From contig NZ_WBIN01000016.1 of NCBI RefSeq assembly GCF_009749385.1, forward strand, positions 1-64,000: 64,000 nucleotides of DNA, read 5' to 3'. Source of the DNA: Agromyces allii. GTDB taxonomy: Bacteria; Actinomycetota; Actinomycetes; Actinomycetales; Microbacteriaceae. The translations under genes and the position numbers were made by a program. The notes under the pieces were generated by a model, which saw only the letters and a list, made by a program, of their open reading frames with translations, was not told the DNA's origin and did no database searches. Positions 59,091-64,000 of the stretch are shown in pieces. Each line of letters opens with the position of its first letter. Within the stretch, counting starts at the first letter, position 1.

Positions 59091-59107
59091 GTTCTGGATC
59101 CAAAAAC
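59091..59107. promoter_or_regulatory. TTCTGGATCCAAAAA word upstream of the GntR gene
   Basis: GTTCTGGATCCAAAAAC shares 15 consecutive bases with the site at 58085-58099. It lies 40 bp before the GntR start and 20 bp after the end of the second cofE gene, fitting an autoregulatory operator. Confidence 0.7.
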
Positions 59108-59126
59108 CACGAACTGCGTCGAAGAG

Positions 59127-59906
59127 CTACAGATCCCGCCGCAGCGGTCCCTCGTTCTGCGCCTCGTCGAAGCCGTCGCGGTAGCCGTTGTCGTACGCCT
59201 CGTCGGCGCCGACCCGGAACAGGTCGCGCTCGGGCGGTCGCTGGATGCTCCGGGCCCCGGGCAGGTCGAGCTCGCCGACGTACCGGCCCAGGCCGCGCAC
59301 GACGGCGACCGGAACCCCGGCGGACTTGCCCTTGACCAGCTCGGCCGCGCCCGCGATCTCGTCGGCCACGCACGGCATGGTGACCGCGAGCGGCTTGCCC
59401 GCGGCATCCGTCGCCCCGCGCAGGTCGTCGAAGACGTGCACGCCGGCCGCGCCGATCGCGATGTCGGTCTGCCCGTCGCGCCACGGACGGCCGAGCGTGT
59501 CCGAGAGGATCACGCCGATCGAGATGCCGGTGAGCGCGCGGATGCCGGTGGCGAGCGCCCGCGCCGACGCGTCGGGGTCGATCGGCAGCAGCAGCACGGT
59601 GCCGTCGGGCGCGTTCGAGGCGTCGACCCCGGCCGCGGCGCCGATGATGCCCTGGCGGTTCTCGACGATGCGCGTGACGCCGCCCTCGTACTCGCGGGTC
59701 GCGACCACGCGCACGGTCTCGTCGGTGATGGCCTGCTCGCGGTCGGCTGCGGCGACGACCCGCCCTTCGGCCTTGGAGACGATCTTCGACGTGATCACGA
59801 GGATGTCGCCCTCTTCGAGGCTCGTGGCCCCGACGATGATCGCGGCGAGGTCTGCGCCCTTCGCGATCTCGGGCAGCCCTTCGACGCCGTCGATGCTGAA
59901 TCCCAT
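59127..59906 (-). CDS. cofE: F420-0:gamma-glutamyl ligase, copy 2
   Basis: Second CofE paralogue, 259 aa. Core motifs are nearly the same as copy 1: [87 protein letters not shown]. It starts directly with the core ([17 protein letters not shown]) and ends soon after it ([16 protein letters not shown]), so it is shorter at both ends. Start ATG follows GGGGG. It lies upstream of the GntR gene on the same strand and may be cotranscribed with it. Possible roles are a different tail length or a different acceptor. Confidence 0.88.
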   Translation of the reverse strand: MGFSIDGVEGLPEIAKGADLAAIIVGATSLEEGDILVITSKIVSKAEGRVVAAADREQAITDETVRVVATREYEGGVTRIVENRQGIIGAAAGVDASNAPDGTVLLLPIDPDASARALATGIRALTGISIGVILSDTLGRPWRDGQTDIAIGAAGVHVFDDLRGATDAAGKPLAVTMPCVADEIAGAAELVKGKSAGVPVAVVRGLGRYVGELDLPGARSIQRPPERDLFRVGADEAYDNGYRDGFDEAQNEGPLRRDL

Positions 59907-60031
59907 GGGAACCCCCGATCTCACCCGGCGCACCCCGGTCTTCGCGCCTCGAACGATCTTCGCAGGTCGCGCGCCCGCGCACGAGCGCCGACCGTTGCCG
60001 TGGCGCACCCGACGCTGCCAGACTGCGTGAC

Positions 60032-60397
60032 ATGTCCGTGGCATCCGCACCGGCGAAGCGCCGGGTGATCGTGTGGGACCTGGTGCTCACGATCGTGCTC
60101 CTCGTCGTGATGATCGGCGTCGCCGTGGTCGCGATGTTCCTGTCCTTCCTCCTCGCCTTCGCGGGCGACTCGTGCGGCGCCGCCGGTCCGTGCGACTACG
60201 ACGTCATGGGCACCGGCATGGTGATCGCGTTCGCCGGGCCCATCACCGCCGCGTTCATCGCGCTCGTGGCGGCCGTCATCGTGCTGGTGCTCAAGCGGAT
60301 CGCGTTCTGGATCCCGCTCGTGGGCATCGTGCTCGTGATCGGCGTGTTCGTCGCGGGTGCCGCGATCACGGCATCGGGCGTCCCGTCGACGTCGTGA
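60032..60397 (+). CDS. Small membrane protein, 121 aa
   Basis: No recognised family. Three hydrophobic helices (about 12-42, 60-86 and 89-112), with a cysteine pair loop ([16 protein letters not shown]) between the first two that is probably outside the cell and may form a disulfide. Starts ATG seven bases after CAGACT, without a clear Shine-Dalgarno. Divergent from the second cofE. Function unknown. Confidence 0.6.
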   Translation: MSVASAPAKRRVIVWDLVLTIVLLVVMIGVAVVAMFLSFLLAFAGDSCGAAGPCDYDVMGTGMVIAFAGPITAAFIALVAAVIVLVLKRIAFWIPLVGIVLVIGVFVAGAAITASGVPSTS

Positions 60398-60456
60398 GCG
60401 GCGCCCGTCGAGGCCCGCACGACGCAGGGGCTTGCGCCCGCGGCATCCGCCCTGCC

Positions 60457-60462
60457 TACGAT
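60457..60462 (+). promoter_or_regulatory. -10-like box TACGAT of the DUF6328-like gene
   Basis: TACGAT ends five bases before the ATG at 60468, with no ribosome site. Matches the leaderless pattern seen elsewhere in the window. Confidence 0.5.
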
Positions 60463-60467
60463 CGACC

Positions 60468-60974
60468 ATGGAAGACCACCTCGACGTCGTGCCCGGTGAC
60501 GGTCGCGACGAGACCGCGAACCAGCGCAGCGACCGCAACTGGAACGAGATCCTCCAGGAGCTGCGGGTCGCGCTGACGGGCACGCAGCTGATCGGCGGCT
60601 TCCTCATCGCGGTGGCGTTCCAGCCGCGCTTCGACGAGCTCGACGCGTACCAGCTGCGGCTGTACCTCGTGCTCGTCTCGCTCGCGGGGCTCGCGACGGT
60701 CATCGGCCTCGCGCCCGTGACGCTGCACCGCGCGCTGTTCCGCCGGAAGGTCAAGGAGCGGCTCGTGCTGACCGGCAACCGACTGCTCATCGGGCACCTC
60801 GTCGTGGTGGGGCTCCTGCTCGTCGGCGTCACGTCGCTCGTGTTCGACGTCGCCGTGTCCCGCGAGGCGGGGTGGTGGGCGCTCGGCGTGGGCGCGGTCG
60901 TGGTCGTCGGCGCGTGGGTGGTGCTGCCGCTCGCACGCAAGGCGACCGATCACGAGCCCGAACTGCCCGCCTGA
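60468..60974 (+). CDS. DUF6328-like integral membrane protein
   Basis: Membrane protein of 168 aa. The start has the family hallmark ETANQRSDRNWNEILQELRVALTGTQLIGGFLIAVAFQPRF (about 15-55), followed by helices at about 62-82, 105-128 and 135-155. Proteins of this type are common in actinobacteria and uncharacterised. Cytoplasmic N-terminus is predicted from charge. Monocistronic: leaderless start and a hairpin behind it. Confidence 0.75.
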   Translation: MEDHLDVVPGDGRDETANQRSDRNWNEILQELRVALTGTQLIGGFLIAVAFQPRFDELDAYQLRLYLVLVSLAGLATVIGLAPVTLHRALFRRKVKERLVLTGNRLLIGHLVVVGLLLVGVTSLVFDVAVSREAGWWALGVGAVVVVGAWVVLPLARKATDHEPELPA

Positions 60975-60977
60975 GAC

Positions 60978-61020
60978 GGCGAGCGGATGCCACGGGCGGC
61001 CGTCTGCGGCATCCGTCGCC
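60978..61020 (+). terminator. Hairpin terminator behind the DUF6328-like gene
   Basis: GGCGAGCGGATGCC (60978-60991) pairs with GGCATCCGTCGCC (61008-61020), with one bulge. It includes the recurrent GGCATCC word. It precedes the exodeoxyribonuclease III promoter. Confidence 0.6.
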
Positions 61021-61046
61021 CGTCCCTCGGTGTCGCACGCCGACCG

Positions 61047-61052
61047 TAGGCT
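61047..61052 (+). promoter_or_regulatory. -10-like box TAGGCT of exodeoxyribonuclease III gene
   Basis: TAGGCT ends seven bases before the ATG at 61060; no Shine-Dalgarno is present. Identical hexamer to those at 4559 and 32090. Confidence 0.5.
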
Positions 61053-61059
61053 TGATCCC

Positions 61060-61902
61060 ATGCGCATCGCCACCTGGAACGTCAACTCGATCCGCACCCG
61101 CGTCGAACGCACCGTCGACTGGATGGTGCGCGAAGACGTCGACGTGCTCGCGATGCAGGAGATCAAGTGCAAGCCCGAGCAGTTCCCGCATGAGGCGTTC
61201 GAGGCGGCCGGCTACGAGCTCGCGATCCACGGCCTGAACCAGTGGAACGGCGTCGCCATCGCGAGCCGTGCGCCGATCGAAGACGTGCAGATCGAGTTCC
61301 CGGGCATGCCCGGCTTCCTCAAGGGCCACGAGGGCCCCGACCTGCCGAAGGAGGCGCGCGCCCTCGGCGCGACCATCGACGGCGTGCGCGTGTGGAGCCT
61401 CTACGTGCCGAACGGCCGCTCGCTCGACGACCCGCACTACACCTACAAGCTCGACTGGCTCGCGGCGCTCACCGACTACACGCGCGCCGAGACCGCCGCG
61501 CACCCCACGCGTCCGTTCGCGCTCATGGGCGACTTCAACATCGTGCCGTTCGACCACGACAACGGCGACCCCACCGTCATCGAGGGCGTCACGACGCACG
61601 TCTCGCCCGCCGAGCGCGAGGCGTTCTTCGCGTTCGAGGGTGCCGGCGTCACCGACGTCGTGCGTCCGCTCGTGCCCGAGGGCTTCACCTACTGGGACTA
61701 CAAGCAGCTGCGGTTCCCGCGCAACGAGGGCCTGCGCATCGACTTCATCCTCGGCTCCGAGGCGTTCGCGCACGCCGTGACCGGCGCATCGATCCACCGC
61801 AACGAGCGCAAGGGCACCGCTCCGAGCGATCACGTGCCCGTGCTCGTCGACCTCGACCTGGGCGGCGACGACGATGAGTTCGATCGGCCGATGTTCCTGT
61901 AG
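61060..61902 (+). CDS. xth: Exodeoxyribonuclease III (AP endonuclease family)
   Basis: DNA repair nuclease of 280 aa in the Exo-Endo-Phos superfamily, cleaving at abasic sites and removing 3' blocks. Motifs in order: RIATWNVNSIRTRV (2-15, Asn of the metal site), MQEIKCKPEQFP (Glu metal ligand), SLYVPNGRSLDDPHYTYKLDWLAAL, MGDFNIVPFDHD (Asp/Asn catalytic), LRIDFILGS, and the C-terminal SDHVPVLVDLDL (Asp-His). Length and order match bacterial XthA. It appears leaderless. The downstream lipoprotein gene starts 10 bp later, so they may share a transcript. Confidence 0.94.
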   Translation: MRIATWNVNSIRTRVERTVDWMVREDVDVLAMQEIKCKPEQFPHEAFEAAGYELAIHGLNQWNGVAIASRAPIEDVQIEFPGMPGFLKGHEGPDLPKEARALGATIDGVRVWSLYVPNGRSLDDPHYTYKLDWLAALTDYTRAETAAHPTRPFALMGDFNIVPFDHDNGDPTVIEGVTTHVSPAEREAFFAFEGAGVTDVVRPLVPEGFTYWDYKQLRFPRNEGLRIDFILGSEAFAHAVTGASIHRNERKGTAPSDHVPVLVDLDLGGDDDEFDRPMFL

Positions 61903-61912
61903 GCGTGACGAC

Positions 61913-63496
61913 ATGAACACGGTCCGCAGGGCGTGCACGGCACTCGTCGCACTCGGTGCCGTGATCGGGGTCGCGGGGTGCACGCCGACACCCGAACGGG
62001 CCGAGCCCTCGGTCGTCGCCCTGCACGAGCCCGACGCTCCGCTCACGGTCGTCGACGAGGCGGATGCCGCGGCCGCCGCCATCGCGACGAGCGCCGCGCT
62101 GTTCGCCTCGTCGCCGGTCGCGGTCGTCGGCTCGACGTCCGACCTGCCCGAGAGCTCCGAGATCGCGGTCGAACTCGGGGTCCCGCTGCTCCTCGCACCG
62201 ACCACGTCATCCGGCGAAGACGGCGGCGCGGTCCCGTCGGCGTCGCCCACCTCCACGACGCCTCCCGTCGGCGACGGCGCCGCGCTCCTCGCCGAGCTCG
62301 ACCGGCTCGGCGTCACCGACGTCGTGTCGGTCGGCACGACGGGCGACGGCGACGGCGGCTCCGGTGATGCCGACGCCGACCTCGGCGATCGGCGGATCGT
62401 TCACGTCGAGGGCTCGAGCGCCGCATCCGATGCCGCCGACGAGCTGCCCGACGTCGAGGCGCCCGCCGAGCCGTCGGGGGTCGTGGCGCTCGTGACCGAC
62501 GTCGACGGCGCCCCTGCCGCGACGGCGCGGGCCGCGGGCGCGACCGTGCTTCCGCTGCCGGCCGCCGACCCGAACCCCCAGCGCTCACCCGACGCGATCG
62601 ATGCGCTTCACACGGCCGACGGAGCCCCGGTGCTCGCGATCGGGCCCGAGTTCGCGGCATCCGACGCCCTCGACTGGCAGGTGCGCACCGCGCGCACCGG
62701 CGTGCAGCTGCCCGGCGGCGGTCAGGTGCTCTTCCCCGACCGCATGCTCGTGGCGCTCTACGGCAAGCCCGACTCGCCGACGCTGGGGGTGCTCGGCGAA
62801 CAGCCGATCGACGCGACGGTGGAGCGGGCCGCGAAGGTCGCGTCGACCTACGACGCGCTGACCGACCGCACGGTGATGCCGGCGCTCGAGATCATCACGA
62901 CCCTCGCCTCCGGCGCGCCGACGCCCGACGGCGACTACTCGAGCGAGCCGGAGGCCGCCGACCTCGTGCCGTGGGTCGAGGCCGCCGGCGCCGCCGGTCA
63001 GTACGTGATCCTCGACCTCCAGCCGGGGCGCGACACGTTTCCGAAGCAGCTCGACGAATACCGCTCTCTGCTCGAGTACCCGTGGGTGGGGCTCGCGCTC
63101 GACCCCGAGTGGCGGCTCGATGCGAACCAGCATCACCTGGTCGACATCGGCCAGGTCGAGGCGAACGAGGTGAACCAGGTCATCGACGAGCTCGCCGCGA
63201 TCTGCGACGAGCACGACCTGCCGCCGAAGCTGCTCGTGCTGCATCAGTTCCGCAACGACATGATCCTGCACCGCGAACGCGTCGAGGTCGACCGGCCCGA
63301 GGTGAGCGTGCTCTTCCACGTCGACGGCAACGGCACCCAGCCCGCGAAGCAGGCGACCTGGAAGGCCCTGCGCGAGGGCGCATCCGAGGCCGCATGGGGG
63401 TGGAAGAACTTCATCGACGAGGACGCCCCGATGCTCACGCCCGAGCAGACGATGACCGAGGTGGTTCCGGCGCCCGACCTCGTCTCGTACCAGTGA
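61913..63496 (+). CDS. Putative surface lipoprotein of 527 aa
   Basis: Function unknown. A short signal peptide ends in lipobox VAGC (Cys23). The N-terminal part (about 40-270) has Rossmann-like alternation (SPVAVVGSTSDLPESSEIAVELGVPLLLAP, ...GVVALVTDVDGAPAATARAAGATVLPLPA) reminiscent of cell-wall-binding repeat type 2 domains. The C-terminal part (about 290-525) reads like a TIM-barrel: QYVILDLQPGRDTFPKQLDEYRSLLEYPWVGLALDPEWRL, LLVLHQFRNDMILHRE, VSVLFHVDGNGTQPAK, AWGWKNFIDEDAPMLTPEQTM. Similar two-part lipoproteins are, to my knowledge, common in actinobacteria without assigned activity. Lies 10 bp behind xth. Confidence 0.7.
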   Translation: MNTVRRACTALVALGAVIGVAGCTPTPERAEPSVVALHEPDAPLTVVDEADAAAAAIATSAALFASSPVAVVGSTSDLPESSEIAVELGVPLLLAPTTSSGEDGGAVPSASPTSTTPPVGDGAALLAELDRLGVTDVVSVGTTGDGDGGSGDADADLGDRRIVHVEGSSAASDAADELPDVEAPAEPSGVVALVTDVDGAPAATARAAGATVLPLPAADPNPQRSPDAIDALHTADGAPVLAIGPEFAASDALDWQVRTARTGVQLPGGGQVLFPDRMLVALYGKPDSPTLGVLGEQPIDATVERAAKVASTYDALTDRTVMPALEIITTLASGAPTPDGDYSSEPEAADLVPWVEAAGAAGQYVILDLQPGRDTFPKQLDEYRSLLEYPWVGLALDPEWRLDANQHHLVDIGQVEANEVNQVIDELAAICDEHDLPPKLLVLHQFRNDMILHRERVEVDRPEVSVLFHVDGNGTQPAKQATWKALREGASEAAWGWKNFIDEDAPMLTPEQTMTEVVPAPDLVSYQ

Positions 63497-63572
63497 GCAT
63501 CTCGCCGCCTACCGCATCGGCCGCGCTCGAGCCAGCCCTCGAGCCCGATGGGCGATTCCCGGCCGGTGGATC

Positions 63573-63578
63573 TACGCT
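63573..63578 (+). promoter_or_regulatory. -10-like box TACGCT of the kinase gene
   Basis: TACGCT ends six bases before the GTG start at 63585, another leaderless-type arrangement. Confidence 0.45.
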
Positions 63579-63584
63579 CGAAGG

Positions 63585-64000
63585 GTGACGACCTCTCCCG
63601 AACGCGTCGTCGGAGACCCGTTCATCGGGATCACGATGGCCGACCGATACCGCCTCGACGGATTCATCGGCCGCGGCGGCATGGCCGTCGTCTACCGCGG
63701 CGAAGACCTGGTGCTGCACCGGCCCGTGGCGGTCAAGGTCTTCGGGGCCGCGGCCGAGGGATTCGACGACCGCGACCGCCGCGCCTCCGAGATCGCGCTG
63801 CTCGCGAGCCTCTCGCACCGCGCGCTCGTGCGGCTCTACGACGCCGGCCACGATCCCTCGAGCGGCCGGGAGTTCCTCGTCATGGAGCTCGTCGACGGCC
63901 GAGACCTGCGCGAGACGCTGCGATCGGGACCGCTCGGCTCGGCCGACGCCGCGTCGATGCTCGCCGACCTCGCCGAGGCGCTGCACGCGATCCACGAGCG
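63585..64000 (+). CDS. Serine/threonine protein kinase (PknB type), N-terminal part
   Basis: Start of a Hanks-type Ser/Thr kinase, cut by the window end after 138 codons. GTG start gives MTTSPERVVGDPFIGITMADRYRLDGFIGRGGMAVVYRGED: the glycine-rich loop GRGGMAVV is at about 32-39. The ATP-binding lysine follows in PVAVKVFG, and the conserved helix-C glutamate may be in RRASEIALLASLSH. EFLVMELVDGRDLRETLRSG is the hinge region. The catalytic loop lies beyond the window. Such kinases in actinobacteria are usually membrane-anchored sensors of wall or growth state; whether this one has an extracellular domain cannot be seen. Confidence 0.92.
   Translation, partial: MTTSPERVVGDPFIGITMADRYRLDGFIGRGGMAVVYRGEDLVLHRPVAVKVFGAAAEGFDDRDRRASEIALLASLSHRALVRLYDAGHDPSSGREFLVMELVDGRDLRETLRSGPLGSADAASMLADLAEALHAIHE

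Noticed and set aside
1-64000. tRNA, rRNA, CRISPR arrays, prophage, integrase or insertion-sequence genes
   Set aside because: Read for on both strands; no cloverleaf candidates, no regularly spaced repeats with unique spacers, and no transposase or integrase motifs were seen.

Overview
This is a GC-rich, gene-dense bacterial chromosome segment. Its codon use, leaderless start sites, coenzyme F420 genes and recurring GCGGCATCC word point to a high-GC actinobacterium, most likely Microbacteriaceae (Agromyces/Microbacterium-like); the family is an inference. I see no rRNA, tRNA, CRISPR array, phage or transposase.

Layout. 1-9.9 kb: end of an Ala/Pro-rich protein, pyrE, a ThrE-type exporter, a LysR regulator, small membrane proteins, a MalT-like LuxR regulator and a DUF6325 mini-operon. 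10.1-13.3 kb: an arylsulfatase and a PaaG-like crotonase. 13.5-25.4 kb: a nine-gene minus-strand operon (aldehyde dehydrogenase, aminotransferase, ABC importer, F420-type LLM oxidoreductase, dihydropyrimidinase, beta-ureidopropionase) with a divergent MocR regulator. This looks like reductive pyrimidine (or related cyclic ureide) catabolism, with the LLM enzyme where a dihydropyrimidine dehydrogenase would be expected. 25.4-34.2 kb: a rhomboid-like/DUF2156 fusion, a large repeat surface protein, cofD, and small genes.

34.2-49.0 kb: a second catabolic region. A LigAB ring-cleavage dioxygenase, amidohydrolase, CaiB CoA-transferase and alcohol dehydrogenase run divergently from an NMT1-type binding protein. 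Beyond an SDR/MmyB pair comes a seven-gene operon (alpha/beta hydrolase, dihydroorotase-like amidohydrolase, LLM oxidoreductase, ABC ATPase, two permeases, RidA). No single known pathway explains this set.

49.2-60 kb: an F420 region. It holds a FecBCD-like ABC cassette resembling the proposed F420-0 importer, an operon LLM-cofE-cofC-fgd, a GntR/FCD regulator and a second cofE. The end carries two membrane proteins, exodeoxyribonuclease III, a lipoprotein and the start of a Ser/Thr protein kinase.

How it may fit together. A word, TTCTGGATCCA, lies upstream of the LLM-cofE-cofC-fgd operon, upstream of the GntR gene and, within a palindrome, upstream of the 49-42 kb catabolic operon. Related TGGATAC-N-GTATCC palindromes sit between the LigAB operon and its divergent binding protein. 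The simplest reading is that substrate-responsive GntR control couples F420 supply and reduction (CofE, CofC, Fgd) to F420-using LLM enzymes in heterocycle or aromatic catabolism. That is inference from sequence words and gene order. Three REP-like palindromes also lie here, one of them inside the coding sequence of the F420-cassette permease.
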